DNA of 64,000 nt from Gordonia rubripertincta (GCF_038024875.1 NZ_CP136136.1:4216001-4280000), one strand, 5' to 3'; positions 17,533 to 28,058 are shown, numbered from the stretch's first letter. Numbers and translations are program-made. The notes: generated from the sequence alone by a model not told the origin.

Positions 17533-18744
17533 TCAGCTCTCCAGCACCTTCAGTCCGGGAAGTTCCTTGCCCTCGAGGTACTCCAACGATGCGCCACCTC
17601 CGGTGGAGATGTGCGAGAAGTCCGAGTCGGGCAGACCCAGGGTCCGCACCGCGGCGGCCGAGTCGCCGCCACCGACCACGGTGAACGCACCGTTGCCGGT
17701 CGCGCCGGCGATGGCCTCGGCGACCCCGCGGGTGCCGGCCGAGAACTTCTCGAACTCGAAGACGCCCGAGGGACCGTTCCAGAAGATCGTCTTGGCACCC
17801 GAGAGGACCGCGGCGAAGCGCTTCACCGACTCCGGTCCGATGTCGAGACCCATCCAGCCGTCCGGAATGGCGTCGGCGGCGACGGTCTTCGCCTCCGCGT
17901 CGGCGGCGAACTTGTCGGCCACCACGACGTCGACCGGCAGATGGATGACGTCGCCGAAGCGCTCGAGCAGGCTCTTGCAGACCTCGATCTGGTCTTCCTG
18001 CAGCAGCGAGGTGCCCACCGAGTGGCCCTGTGCGGCCAGGAATGTGAAGGCCATGCCGCCACCGATGACGAGCGTGTCGACCTTGGGCGCCAACGCCTCG
18101 ATGACCCCGAGCTTGTCGGAGACCTTCGAGCCACCGAGGACGACCGCGTACGGGCGGGTCACTTCTTCGGTGAGCTTCGACAGGACGTCGACCTCGGCCG
18201 CCACCAGCTCTCCCGCGTAGTGCGGGAGGAGCTTGGCGACGTCGTAGACCGATGCCTGCTTGCGGTGGACCACTCCGAAGCCGTCCGACACGAACGCGCC
18301 GTCGTCGCCGACGAGTTCGACGAGGGCCTTGGCGAGCTTCTCGCGCTCGGCGTCGTCCTTGGAGGTCTCCCGCGGGTCGAAGCGGATGTTCTCCAGGAGC
18401 AGGACGTCACCGTCGGTCAGACCCTCGGCGCGGGCGAGCGCGTCGGTGCCGACGACGTCACCGGCGAGCTGCACGTTGCGACCGAGCTCCTCGCCGAGAC
18501 GCGCCGCGACGGGCGCGAGCGAGAACTTCGGATCCGGCTCGCCCTTCGGCCGACCCAGGTGCGCGGTGATGATCACCTTGGCACCGGCGTCGATGAGCGC
18601 GTTGAGGGTGGGCAGGGAGGCGAGGATGCGACCCGGATCGGTGATCGTCGACCCGTCGAGCGGGACGTTGAAATCCGAACGGACCAGCACTCCGCGACCC
18701 GAAACACCCTCTTCCAGAAGGTTTTTCAGAGTGGGAACACCCAT
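17533..18744 (-). CDS. pgk: Phosphoglycerate kinase
   Basis: Makes ATP from 1,3-bisphosphoglycerate. The 403-residue protein has the N-terminal substrate motif VLVRSDFNVPLDG near residue 20, the HLGRPKG motif and the C-terminal nucleotide motif VVGGGDSAAAV. It starts at ATG 18744, 37 bases after the gap stop, and is closely followed by tpiA. Confidence 0.97.
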   Translation of the reverse strand: MGVPTLKNLLEEGVSGRGVLVRSDFNVPLDGSTITDPGRILASLPTLNALIDAGAKVIITAHLGRPKGEPDPKFSLAPVAARLGEELGRNVQLAGDVVGTDALARAEGLTDGDVLLLENIRFDPRETSKDDAEREKLAKALVELVGDDGAFVSDGFGVVHRKQASVYDVAKLLPHYAGELVAAEVDVLSKLTEEVTRPYAVVLGGSKVSDKLGVIEALAPKVDTLVIGGGMAFTFLAAQGHSVGTSLLQEDQIEVCKSLLERFGDVIHLPVDVVVADKFAADAEAKTVAADAIPDGWMGLDIGPESVKRFAAVLSGAKTIFWNGPSGVFEFEKFSAGTRGVAEAIAGATGNGAFTVVGGGDSAAAVRTLGLPDSDFSHISTGGGASLEYLEGKELPGLKVLES

Positions 18745-18781
18745 GAGGCGTTGACTCCTCTTTCGTTGTACGACGAGTGGA

Positions 18782-19801
<1,020 letters not shown>

Positions 19802-19981
19802 AGTTGTGCTCCTTAGCGGTATTCATGGTCAGGCCTGTGGGTCAAGCCCTGCTGGCCGCGCCGTGAGCGGTCACCGATGGCACACAGGGGCAACCCCCGG
19901 TCCGCACACGTCGACTTCAGCCTAGTAGGCCGGGTTGGGTCCGGCACACCGCAGGTCCGCCTGTTGCCTTCCTCGCGCCGA
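19802..19981. other. Intergenic region between whiA and gap
   Basis: 180 bases without a supportable gene. It must hold the gap promoter on the minus strand and the end of the whiA transcript. A TTGACC hexamer at 19840-19845 reads on the minus strand, but the matching -10 would put the start of transcription on top of the gap ribosome site, so I do not assign a promoter. Confidence 0.5.
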
Positions 19982-20965
19982 TCAGGCCTCGTCGAGCAGC
20001 TCTGAGGTGACCGCCGACTCGGTGTCCGGGATGCCGTCCTGGCGGGCCTTCTTGTCGGCCATCGACAGCAGACGACGGATGCGACCGGCCACCGCGTCCT
20101 TGGTCATCGGTGGGTCGGCGAGCTGGCCGAGCTCCTCCAGGGAGGCCTGCCGATGGGTGATGCGCAGCTGCCCCGCCGCGACGAGATGGTCGGGGACCTC
20201 GTCGCCGAGGATCTCCAGGGCGCGTTCGACGCGGGCCGCCGCGGCCACCGCCGCGCGGGCCGAGCGTCGCAGGTTGGCGTCGTCGAAGTTGGCGAGACGG
20301 TTCGCGGTCGCGCGAACCTCGCGGCGCATGCGGCGTTCCTCCCACACGAGGCGGGTGTCGTGAGCACCCATCCGGGTGAGCAGCGCGCCGATGGCCTCGC
20401 CGTCCCGGATGACGACGCGGTCGGCGCCGCGGACCTCGCGGGCCTTGGCGGTCACACCGAGGCGCCGGGCCGCACCGACGAGTGCGAGCGCGGCCTCCGG
20501 TCCGGGGCAGCTGACCTCGAGGGCCGACGAACGTCCCGGTTCGGTCAGCGAGCCGTGCGCGAGAAACGCACCGCGCCAAGCGGCTTCGGCGTCCGCGACA
20601 CTTCCGCCGACGACCTGGGCCGGGAGTCCGCGCACCGGACGGCCGCGCAGGTCGAGCAGGCCGGTCTGTCGGGCGAGGCCCTCGCCGTCCTTGGTGATGC
20701 GCACGATGTAGCGGGCCGACTTGCGCAGGCCGCCGCCGCGCAGGACATGGACGTCGGAGCCGTAGCCGAACAGGTCGTGGATCTCGCGTCGTAGGCGCCG
20801 CGCGACGTTGCCCATGTCGACCTCGGCCTCGACCACGACGCGGCCGGCCACGATGTGCAAGCCGCCGGCGAATCGCAGCAGGGCCGACACCTCGGCTCTC
20901 CGGCAACTCACCTGGGTCACCGTCAGGCGACTCAGCTCGTCTTTCACCGCCGCCGTCATCGCCAC
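19982..20965 (-). CDS. whiA: Sporulation/cell-division transcription factor WhiA
   Basis: WhiA is a DNA-binding protein with an N-terminal LAGLIDADG-homing-endonuclease-like fold and a C-terminal helix-turn-helix domain. In Streptomyces it controls sporulation septation; in non-sporulating actinobacteria its role is less clear. The 327-residue product shows RRAEVSALLRFAGGLHIV near the N-terminus, the conserved block GAFLAHGSLTEPGRSSALEV in the middle and the C-terminal helix segment KDAVAGRIRRLLSMAD. The start is placed at GTG 20965 (VAMTAAVKDELSRL), with AGGAGG about ten bases upstream; ATG 20959 is an alternative. It completes the conserved uvrC-rapZ-yvcK-whiA order. Confidence 0.95.
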   Translation of the reverse strand: MAMTAAVKDELSRLTVTQVSCRRAEVSALLRFAGGLHIVAGRVVVEAEVDMGNVARRLRREIHDLFGYGSDVHVLRGGGLRKSARYIVRITKDGEGLARQTGLLDLRGRPVRGLPAQVVGGSVADAEAAWRGAFLAHGSLTEPGRSSALEVSCPGPEAALALVGAARRLGVTAKAREVRGADRVVIRDGEAIGALLTRMGAHDTRLVWEERRMRREVRATANRLANFDDANLRRSARAAVAAAARVERALEILGDEVPDHLVAAGQLRITHRQASLEELGQLADPPMTKDAVAGRIRRLLSMADKKARQDGIPDTESAVTSELLDEA

Positions 20966-21029
20966 CGGTCCCTGTCCTCCTGTCAACAGCCCACACGTCC
21001 CTGAAGAAAACGCCGAATCATCGCCTGTG

Positions 21030-22050
21030 TCAGGCGTCCGCCCGGTCAGCGTAACGGTTCGATTCACCTTCGCACAGTTCGTTCACCACGGCGGCGACTT
21101 TCGCCGGGTCATGGACCTGACGGCCCGGCACGGCGACGTCGCCGACGTTGAGTTCGGCGCCGAACAGCCCGGCCGCGCGCACAAGGTGTTCGCGTTCGCG
21201 CCCGGCGGGCACCGACGACGCGTCGACCAGGACGTTGTCGACCCGGAAGGTGTCGGCGTGGGCGTGCAGGACGTGCAGATGCCGCTCCACCGAGAACCCC
21301 GGGGTCTCCCCCGGTTCGGGTGCGAGATTGACCACGAGCACCTTACGGGCAGCGGTGCGCTGCAGCGCCTTCAGCTGTTCGGGCACCAGCACGTGCGGGA
21401 TCACACTGGAGAACCACGAGCCCGGGCCGAGCATCACCAGATCGGCGGATTCGATTGCCTCGACCGCACTCTCGCAGGCCGGCGGATCCTCCGGGATCAG
21501 CCGTACACGCCGCACCTTGCCGGGCGTCGTCGCGACCGCGACCTGTCCGCGGATCTCCCGGCTGATGCGCGGGTCGGCCTCGAGCCCGGACACATCGGCC
21601 TCGATGTCGAGCGGGACGGTCGACATGGGCAGCACCTGCCCGACGATCCCGAACATCGACCGCAGCTCCTGCAGTGCGGCCACCGTGTCGCCGAGGACCT
21701 CGGTGAGGCCGGCCAGCATCAGATTGCCGATGGGGTGTCCGGCGAGGGCACCGCGACCGCCGAATCGGTGCTGCAGCACCTCGGCCCACAGTTCGTGGCG
21801 CCGACGGGTGTCGGGATCGCCCGCGGTCTGGAAGTCCTCGAGCGCCTTGGGGTGCGGACATCAACGCGGCCAGGGCCATTCGCAGATCCCCCGGCGGGAT
21901 GAGCCCGAGTTCGGCACGGAGCCGGCCCGACGATCCGCCGTCGTCGGCGACCGTCACCACCGCGGTGATGTCGGTGCTCAGGTAGCGCATCGCGGTCAGG
22001 GTCGCGTACAGGCCGTGGCCGCCGCCGAGTGCGACGATCTTCTGGGTCAT
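21030..22050 (-). pseudogene. yvcK: YvcK/CuvA (UDP-GlcNAc-binding, CofD-like) gene interrupted by one frameshift
   Basis: YvcK-family proteins bind UDP-sugars and are needed for cell-shape control and growth on gluconeogenic carbon; the mycobacterial member is CuvA. The N-terminal half reads in one frame from ATG 22050 (MTQKIVALGGGHGLYATL, then VVTVADDGGSSGRLR), and the rest in another frame down to 21030 (HRFGGRGALAGHPIGNLMLAGL, GPGSWFSSVIPHVLVP). The switch falls at a four-base G run, 21849-21852 on the plus strand. Removing one base gives an uninterrupted product with the family sequence MSAPKALEDFQTAGDPDTRR across the join. The span of 1021 bases is 3n+1, consistent with one extra base and a 339-residue protein. 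The ATG overlaps the rapZ stop. I suspect a sequencing error. Confidence 0.88.
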
Positions 22051-22997
22051 TCGCGCCCCAGATCGCGGTGCATCACGCGCACGTCATAGGAGGCCACACC
22101 GGAGTCGTCGACGGCCTTGCGGAGCCGTCGGGCGAGTTCCTCGGAGATGGCGACGCTGCGGTGTTTGCCGCCGGTGCAGCCGACGCTGATCGTCATGTAA
22201 CGCTTGCCTTCCCGCAGGTAGCCGCGACCGACGATGGAGACCAGGTCGGTATAGAGGTCGAGGAAGTCACCGGCGTCGGGCTGGCCGAGGACGTAGTCGC
22301 GGACCGGCGCCTCCTGCCCGTTGTGGTCGCGCAGTTCGTCGATCCAGTGGGGGTTGGGCAGAAACCGCACGTCGGCGACGAGATCGGAGTCGATGGGCAG
22401 TCCGTACTTGAACCCGAAGGACTGCACCGCGATGCTCAGCCGCGGTTCGGTGTCGCCCGGGGACACGCCCTCGACCACCGAGCGCAGCTTGGCCGCCGTC
22501 AGCGCCGAGGTCTCCACGACCAGGTCGGCGACGTTCTTGATGGGTGCGAGGATCGTGCGTTCACGGGCGATGCCCTCGATGAGGGTCTCCTTGCCCTGCA
22601 ACGGGTGCCGGCGACGCACCTGTTCGAAGCGACGAACCAGCGCCTCCTCGCTCGCGTCGAGGTAGAGCAACCGGGTACGAATCCCCGACTCCTCGAGACT
22701 GTCCCGCAGCTGCTCGAGTTCGTGGGCGAGGTTGGGGTGGGAGGCGCGCAATACCATCGCGAGACGGGTGATCGTCGGGTCGCTCTCCCGCACCATCCCG
22801 ACCATCGTCGAGATCAGCGACGGCGGAACGTTGTCCGCGACGTACCAGCCGTCGTCCTCCAGCACGTTGGCCGCTGTGGACCGGCCCGCACCGGACATGC
22901 CGGTGACGAACAGGACGGTGAGTCCGTCCGGCACCTCACCGTTCCGGACGCCTCCGGTCAGCTGCTCGTCGTGTCCGGCCTTGGCCCGCTCATTCAT
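22047..22997 (-). CDS. rapZ: RNase adapter / nucleotide-binding protein RapZ (YvcJ)
   Basis: RapZ-family P-loop proteins bind nucleotides. In enterobacteria RapZ directs small-RNA decay and senses glucosamine-6-phosphate, but the role in actinobacteria is not settled. The 316-residue product has Walker A GMSGAGRST near residue 35, the DNVPPSLI motif, and a C-terminal domain with GCTGGKHRSVAISEELA. ATG 22997 overlaps the uvrC stop; an upstream start at 23018 would add seven residues. Its own stop overlaps yvcK (ATGA). Confidence 0.95.
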   Translation of the reverse strand: MNERAKAGHDEQLTGGVRNGEVPDGLTVLFVTGMSGAGRSTAANVLEDDGWYVADNVPPSLISTMVGMVRESDPTITRLAMVLRASHPNLAHELEQLRDSLEESGIRTRLLYLDASEEALVRRFEQVRRRHPLQGKETLIEGIARERTILAPIKNVADLVVETSALTAAKLRSVVEGVSPGDTEPRLSIAVQSFGFKYGLPIDSDLVADVRFLPNPHWIDELRDHNGQEAPVRDYVLGQPDAGDFLDLYTDLVSIVGRGYLREGKRYMTISVGCTGGKHRSVAISEELARRLRKAVDDSGVASYDVRVMHRDLGRE

Positions 22998-25083
22998 CGA
23001 CACCCCGTCCCGCGTCACCGGTCACCACCGTCATCTCTGCTTCGTTCACCGTCTCGGACACCACCGTCTCCACCGGCACCACCTCGGACTCCGGCTCCAC
23101 CTCGGACTCGGGCACCGTCTCGACAACGGTGTCACCGCCGAGCGCGCCCTGCACCGCACGCGCCGTGGTCAGTCCGATCCCCGGCACCTGGGCGATCTCC
23201 TCCAAGGATGCCTCACGCAGGCGCGCCACCGACCCGAAGTGGGTCACCAGCGCGGTGCGTCGTGTCTTCCCCAGACCCGGGATGCCGTCGAGCGCCGAGG
23301 CGGTCATCCTCTTGCTGCGCTTGCTGCGGTGGAAGGTGATGGCGAACCGGTGTGCCTCGTCGCGCACACGCTGCAGCAGGAACAGCGCCTGGCTGCTTCG
23401 CGGCAGGATCATCGGATCGTCTTCGCCGGGCACCCACACCTCCTCGAGGCGTTTGGCGAGTCCGATCACCGAGACGTCGGTGACACCGAGTTCATCGAGG
23501 ACCGCCGCGGCCGCATGCACCTGCGGTGCGCCACCGTCGACGACGAACAGGTTGGGCGGGTACGCGAATTTCCGTGGCTGCGCTGAGGTCTCGGGCCCGG
23601 CGTCGACCTCCCCCGACTCGGGCGGTGGTGCGTCGCGGTCGGCACGGTGCCGGAGGAAGCGGCGGCGGGTGACCTCGGCGATCGACGCGACGTCGTCGGA
23701 GTGGCCATCGCCGGCGGCATGACGGATCGCGTAGTGCCGGTAGTCGGACTTGCGCGGCAGGCCGTCCTCGAAGACGACGAGGGAGGCGACGACGTCGGTG
23801 CCCTGCACGTGCGAGATGTCCACACACTCGATACGCAGCGGCGCCTGATCGAGCATCAGGTTCTCCTGCAGCTCGGTGAGGGCGGCCGAGCGGGTGGTGA
23901 GGTCACCGGCGCGTCGGAGCTTGTGCTGAGTGAGTGCTTCGCCGGCGTTCCGGGCGACGGTCTCGAACAGCGCCTTCTTGTCGCCGCGCTGGGGCACCCG
24001 CAAGGTGACCCTGCTCCCCCGCAGCCCGCTCAGCCACTCCTCGAGTTCGGCTGTGTCGGCCGGCAATTCGGGGACCAGGACCTCGCGCGGAACGGACTCG
24101 CCGTGTGCGCGGTCCGCACCGACGTCGACGGTGGCGTCGAAATCGACCTGCGCACCGTAGAACTGGGTGATGAACTCGCCGATGACGTCGCCGTCGGTGC
24201 CGTTGTCGCTGCGTTCGACGACCCAGCCGCGCTGACCGCGGACGCGCCCGTCGCGCACGTGGAAGACCTGTACCGACACCTCGAGTTCGTCGCCCGCGAT
24301 CGCGACGACGTCGGCCGTGGTGCCGTCCCCGAGGACCACGGCCTGCTTCTCCATGGCGCGCCGGAGAGCTCCGATGTCGTCGCGCAGTCGGGCCGCCCGC
24401 TCGAAGTCGAGATCCTCCGCCGCGGCGGTCATGTCGCGTTCGAGCTTGCGGATCAGCAGGTCGGTGCGGCCCGCCAGGAAGTCGCAGAAATCCTCGACGA
24501 TCTCGCGGTGCTCCTCGGCGTCGACCCGCCCGATACAGGGGGCGGAGCACTTGTCGATGTACCCGAGCAGGCAGGGGCGGTCGATCTGGCGGTGCCGTTT
24601 GAACACGCCCGCCGAGCAGGTGCGCGCCGGGAACACCCGCGTCAGCAGGTCGACGGTCTCGCGGATGGCCCACGCATGCGCATACGGCCCGAAGTAGCGC
24701 ACGCCGCGGCGGCGCGGCCCGCGGTAGACGAACAGCCGCGGGTACTCCTCGTTGAGGGTCACGGCGAGCATCGGATAGCTCTTGTCGTCGCGGTAGCGGA
24801 CGTTGAACCGCGGATCGAACTCCTTGATCCAGTTGTATTCGAGCTGGAGTGCCTCGACCTCGGTGCCCACGACGGTCCACTCGACCGACGCCGCCGTCGT
24901 CACCATCTGGCGGGTGCGCGGGTGCAGCGAGGCGATGTCGGCAAAGTACGAGGTCAGACGCGACCGGAGGTTCTTGGCCTTGCCCACGTAGATGACACGG
25001 CCGTGCTCGTCCCGGAACTTGTACACCCCGGGTTCGGTCGGGATGGTTCCGTGAGCAGGACGGTAGGTAGTCGGGTCGGCCAC
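22990..25083 (-). CDS. uvrC: Excinuclease ABC subunit C
   Basis: UvrC makes both incisions of nucleotide excision repair. The 697-residue protein has the N-terminal GIY-YIG nuclease (GVYKFRDEHGRVIYVGKAKNL), a zinc-type cysteine cluster around ACSAGVFKRH..RPCLLGYIDKCSAPCIG, a UvrB-binding UVR motif near residues 215-250, the RNase-H-like nuclease with NLFVVDGGAPQVHAA, and C-terminal helix-hairpin-helix repeats (LDGIPGLGKTRR, IAQVPGIGLTTA). A variable, acidic Val/Glu-rich tail of about 45 residues follows the HhH domain. It begins ten bases after the stop of the upstream PH-domain gene. Confidence 0.97.
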   Translation of the reverse strand: MADPTTYRPAHGTIPTEPGVYKFRDEHGRVIYVGKAKNLRSRLTSYFADIASLHPRTRQMVTTAASVEWTVVGTEVEALQLEYNWIKEFDPRFNVRYRDDKSYPMLAVTLNEEYPRLFVYRGPRRRGVRYFGPYAHAWAIRETVDLLTRVFPARTCSAGVFKRHRQIDRPCLLGYIDKCSAPCIGRVDAEEHREIVEDFCDFLAGRTDLLIRKLERDMTAAAEDLDFERAARLRDDIGALRRAMEKQAVVLGDGTTADVVAIAGDELEVSVQVFHVRDGRVRGQRGWVVERSDNGTDGDVIGEFITQFYGAQVDFDATVDVGADRAHGESVPREVLVPELPADTAELEEWLSGLRGSRVTLRVPQRGDKKALFETVARNAGEALTQHKLRRAGDLTTRSAALTELQENLMLDQAPLRIECVDISHVQGTDVVASLVVFEDGLPRKSDYRHYAIRHAAGDGHSDDVASIAEVTRRRFLRHRADRDAPPPESGEVDAGPETSAQPRKFAYPPNLFVVDGGAPQVHAAAAVLDELGVTDVSVIGLAKRLEEVWVPGEDDPMILPRSSQALFLLQRVRDEAHRFAITFHRSKRSKRMTASALDGIPGLGKTRRTALVTHFGSVARLREASLEEIAQVPGIGLTTARAVQGALGGDTVVETVPESEVEPESEVVPVETVVSETVNEAEMTVVTGDAGRGVDE

Positions 25084-25093
25084 GTGTTCCAGG

Positions 25094-25558
25094 CTAGTTG
25101 GCGGGTCGGACGGTCCCGCGATAGCGCTCTTCGAGCTCGCGGAACCGGGCCATCGCCTCGACGGCCCGCGGACCGTCGTTCGCCTGCACGGCCAGCACGG
25201 TGATGTGTTCGTCGGACGGGAACAGCAGCCAGGCGCCGTAACCCTTCTCCGGGTAGGTCAGTCCGAGCACCTGATCCCAGCCGAACAGCCGGACCGGCAC
25301 GAGGTTGCGCACCTCGACTCCTTCTGGCCCGACGCGCAGCCGCGGACGGGTCAGCAGGAGAATGGCACCCGAGACGAGGACGCCGATCAGAATGATCGCG
25401 ACCTGGTCGGAGCTGCCGAGGTTGCGGACCCCCACGTCCTCGATCGTCAGCAGCAACCCGAAGGTGATGTGGATGGCCATCACGATCACGGCCGCGATGA
25501 TCGCCCAGCGGGGCAACTTGCGCGGCCGGTAGACCAGGTCCCATCGCGGGGAGGTCAC
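25094..25558 (-). CDS. Membrane protein with PH-like domain (Rv1417-like)
   Basis: A 154-residue protein with two membrane helices near residues 15-37 and 52-72. A bacterial PH-like domain follows (LRVGPEGVEVRNLVPVRLFGWDQVLGLTYP...AWLLFPSDEHITVLAVQANDG). GTG 25558 overlaps the ribH stop (GTGA), which decides the start; the product length equals what I recall for M. tuberculosis Rv1417. Its position after ribH is conserved in mycobacteria, but no function is established. A similar protein lies inside the pyr operon at 51264-51884. Confidence 0.85.
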   Translation of the reverse strand: MTSPRWDLVYRPRKLPRWAIIAAVIVMAIHITFGLLLTIEDVGVRNLGSSDQVAIILIGVLVSGAILLLTRPRLRVGPEGVEVRNLVPVRLFGWDQVLGLTYPEKGYGAWLLFPSDEHITVLAVQANDGPRAVEAMARFRELEERYRGTVRPAN

Positions 25559-26067
25559 GCCGATGCTCCTCCGACCGCATTCGGCAGGGCCTCGCCGCGT
25601 GCCAGTGCGCGCAGGGTCAGGGCCGACGCCAGTGCGGCGACGGTCGCCTGGGCGCCCTTGTCCTCGGTCGAACCGGGCAGGCCCGCGCGGGCGATGGCCT
25701 GCTCCTCGGTGAGCGTGGTCAGCACACCGTTGCCGACCGGGGTCGACTCGTCGAGCGAGACGCGGGTCAGACCCGCGGTCACCGCGTCGCACACGTACTC
25801 GAAATGCGGTGTCTCACCCTTGATCACGACGCCGAGTGCGACGACGGCGTCGTGGGTGCGGGCCAGCGCCTGCACGATCACCGGCAACTCGATGGCGCCC
25901 GCCACCTGCACGACGGTCGGCTCGGTGACACCGTTCTCGTTGGCCGCGCGGACCGCGCCGTCGAGCAGTGCGCCACAGATCTTCTCGTGCCACTGCGACG
26001 ACACGATCGCCAGCCGGAGCTTGCCGGCATCGGCGAGTTCGAGGGTCGGTTCGCCGTGGCCACTCAT
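25555..26067 (-). CDS. ribH: 6,7-dimethyl-8-ribityllumazine synthase
   Basis: Condenses the pyrimidine and butanone precursors to lumazine, the penultimate step to riboflavin, and usually assembles as a pentamer or 60-mer. The 170-residue protein has the SSQWHEKI segment, the VAGAIELPVIVQALA motif and the GVVIKGETPHFEYVCDAV loop. ATG 26067 overlaps the ribBA stop (ATGA). The very long open frame upstream of this start is antisense noise. Confidence 0.96.
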   Translation of the reverse strand: MSGHGEPTLELADAGKLRLAIVSSQWHEKICGALLDGAVRAANENGVTEPTVVQVAGAIELPVIVQALARTHDAVVALGVVIKGETPHFEYVCDAVTAGLTRVSLDESTPVGNGVLTTLTEEQAIARAGLPGSTEDKGAQATVAALASALTLRALARGEALPNAVGGASA

Positions 26068-27377
26068 GCTGGGGCTCCTTCGGATGCGTCGTCGCCGGTA
26101 TGTGCGTGATCGTCGAGGCCCACGAGGTCGTGTCCCATCCGATCGCGCTTGGTGCGAAGGTAGCGCAGGTTCTCGGCGTTGGCGCGCACCGGCATCGGTA
26201 CCCGGTCGACGATGTGCAGACCGTAGCCGTCGAGGCCGACGCGCTTGGCCGGGTTGTTCGTCAGGAGACGCATCGACGACACACCGAGATCGACGAGGAT
26301 CTGGGCTCCGAGGCCGTAGTCCCGGGAGTCGGCGGGCAAACCCAGTTCCAGGTTGGCGTCGACGGTGTCGGCACCGGCGTCCTGCAGCTGGTAGGCCTGC
26401 AACTTGTGCAGCAGGCCGATGCCGCGGCCCTCGTGGCCACGCATGTACAGGATGATGCCGCGGCCTTCCTCGGCCACCATCTCCATCGCGGCGTCGAGCT
26501 GCGGACCGCAGTCGCAGCGCAACGAACCGAAGACGTCGCCGGTCAGGCACTCCGAGTGCACGCGGACGAGGACGTCGTGTCCGTCGTTGCTGTTGATGTC
26601 GCCCTTCACCAGGGCGACGTGCTCGACGTCGTCGTAGACGCTCGAGTAGCCGACCGCGCGGAAGTCGCCGTGGCGGGTGGGGATCCGGGCATCGGCGACG
26701 CGCACGACGTGCTTCTCGTGGCGACGCCGCCACGCGATGAGGTCGGCGATCGAGATCATGGCGAGGTCGTGTTCGTCGGCGAAGACACGCAGCTCGTCGG
26801 AGCGGGCCATCGAACCCACGTCCTTCTGGCTGACGATCTCGCAGATGACGCCGGCCGGCGCGAGGTCGGCGAGGCGGGCCAGGTCGACGGCGGCCTCGGT
26901 GTGGCCGGGACGCCGCAGGACGCCGCCCTCCTTGGCGCGCAGCGGGACGACGTGGCCGGGACGGGTGAAGTCACCCGCGGTGGCCTCCGGGTCGGCGAGC
27001 AGACGCATGGTGGTGGCGCGGTCCGACGCACTGATACCGGTGCCGATGCCTTCGCGGGCGTCGACGGTCACGGTGTAGGCGGTGCCGTGCTTGTCCTGGT
27101 TCATCGAGTACATCGGGGGCAGACCCAGACGGTCGCAGGCGTCGCCGTCGAGCGGGACGCACAGGTAGCCCGAGGTGTAGCGGACCATGAAAGCGACGAG
27201 CTCCGGGGTGGCCTTCTCAGCCGCGAAGATCAGGTCGCCCTCGTTCTCCCGGTCCTCGTCGTCGACCACGACGACCGCCTTGCCGGCGGCGATGTCGGCA
27301 ATGGCGCGTTCGATCGAGTCGAGCTGGACTCGTCCTTCGGTGGTCGCGCCTTCACCTTCACGCGGCGATTCGCTCAT
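26064..27377 (-). CDS. ribBA: Bifunctional 3,4-dihydroxy-2-butanone-4-phosphate synthase / GTP cyclohydrolase II
   Basis: It supplies both precursors of riboflavin. The N-terminal half (about residues 15-215) is the RibB domain, with DDEDRENEGDLI and RPGHVVPLRAKEGGVLRRPGHTEAA. The C-terminal half is the RibA domain, with the zinc cysteines in SECLTGDVFGSLRCDCGPQL and the GHEGRGIGL motif. Three in-frame ATGAGC starts lie at 27419, 27401 and 27377. The last is chosen because it has the best-spaced ribosome site (GTGAGG) and leaves a 437-residue protein of usual length. Confidence 0.95.
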   Translation of the reverse strand: MSESPREGEGATTEGRVQLDSIERAIADIAAGKAVVVVDDEDRENEGDLIFAAEKATPELVAFMVRYTSGYLCVPLDGDACDRLGLPPMYSMNQDKHGTAYTVTVDAREGIGTGISASDRATTMRLLADPEATAGDFTRPGHVVPLRAKEGGVLRRPGHTEAAVDLARLADLAPAGVICEIVSQKDVGSMARSDELRVFADEHDLAMISIADLIAWRRRHEKHVVRVADARIPTRHGDFRAVGYSSVYDDVEHVALVKGDINSNDGHDVLVRVHSECLTGDVFGSLRCDCGPQLDAAMEMVAEEGRGIILYMRGHEGRGIGLLHKLQAYQLQDAGADTVDANLELGLPADSRDYGLGAQILVDLGVSSMRLLTNNPAKRVGLDGYGLHIVDRVPMPVRANAENLRYLRTKRDRMGHDLVGLDDHAHTGDDASEGAPA

Positions 27378-27434
27378 CAGAACCTCACTCGTTGTGCTCA
27401 TTTCGCCCGCTGTGCTCATTTCGTCCCTGTGACT

Positions 27435-28058
27435 TCATGCGCAGGGCCGGCTTGGGGTGTTTCCGAGGTGCAGACGTTCGACGTATTTGGCGATCACGTC
27501 GACCTCGAGGTTGACCACGGTGCCGGGCTCGGTGGCACCGAGGTTGGTCTCGTTGAGGGTGGTGGGGATCAGGGAGATCTCGAACCACGAGTCGTCACCC
27601 GTTCCGCCGACGGAGGAGACGGTCAGCGACACACCGTCGACGGTGATCGAACCCTTCTCGACGAGGTAGCGGGTGAGCTTCGCGGGCACGCCGATACGCA
27701 CGACGGTCCAGTTCTCCGACGGGCTCACGGACAGGACGCGACCGGTCCCGTCGACGTGACCCTGCACGATGTGGCCGCCGAAACGCCCGTTCGCGGGCAT
27801 GGCGCGTTCGAGGTTGACGGTGCTGCCCGCGGCGAGATCGGACAGGGAGCTGCGACGAAGCGTCTCACCCATCACGTCGACGGTGAACTCGCCAGGCCGG
27901 AGGTCGACGACGGTCAGACACACGCCGTTGACCGCGATGGAATCGCCGTGGCCGGCATCGGCGGTGACGATGGGGCCCCGCACGGTGAAGCGGGCCGCAT
28001 CAGAGAGATCCTCGCGGTCGGCGATGACGCCGAGTTCCTCCACGATTCCGGTGAACAC
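27435..28058 (-). CDS. ribE: Riboflavin synthase, alpha chain
   Basis: Dismutates two lumazines to riboflavin. The 207-residue protein consists of two lumazine-binding barrels: MFTGIVEELG...DSIAVNGVCLTVV and GGHIVQGHVDGTG...SITVDGVSLTV. GTG 28058 is the conserved start and is preceded by AGGAGGAG. It is the first gene behind the FMN riboswitch and is followed on the same strand by ribBA and ribH. The frame remains open far upstream through the riboswitch, but that part is not coding. Confidence 0.95.
   Translation of the reverse strand: MFTGIVEELGVIADREDLSDAARFTVRGPIVTADAGHGDSIAVNGVCLTVVDLRPGEFTVDVMGETLRRSSLSDLAAGSTVNLERAMPANGRFGGHIVQGHVDGTGRVLSVSPSENWTVVRIGVPAKLTRYLVEKGSITVDGVSLTVSSVGGTGDDSWFEISLIPTTLNETNLGATEPGTVVNLEVDVIAKYVERLHLGNTPSRPCA

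Noticed and set aside
19802..19900. A sigma-70-like promoter for gap from TTGACC at 19840-19845
   Set aside because: The only matching -10 would place the transcript start on the ribosome site, so the pair is not convincing.
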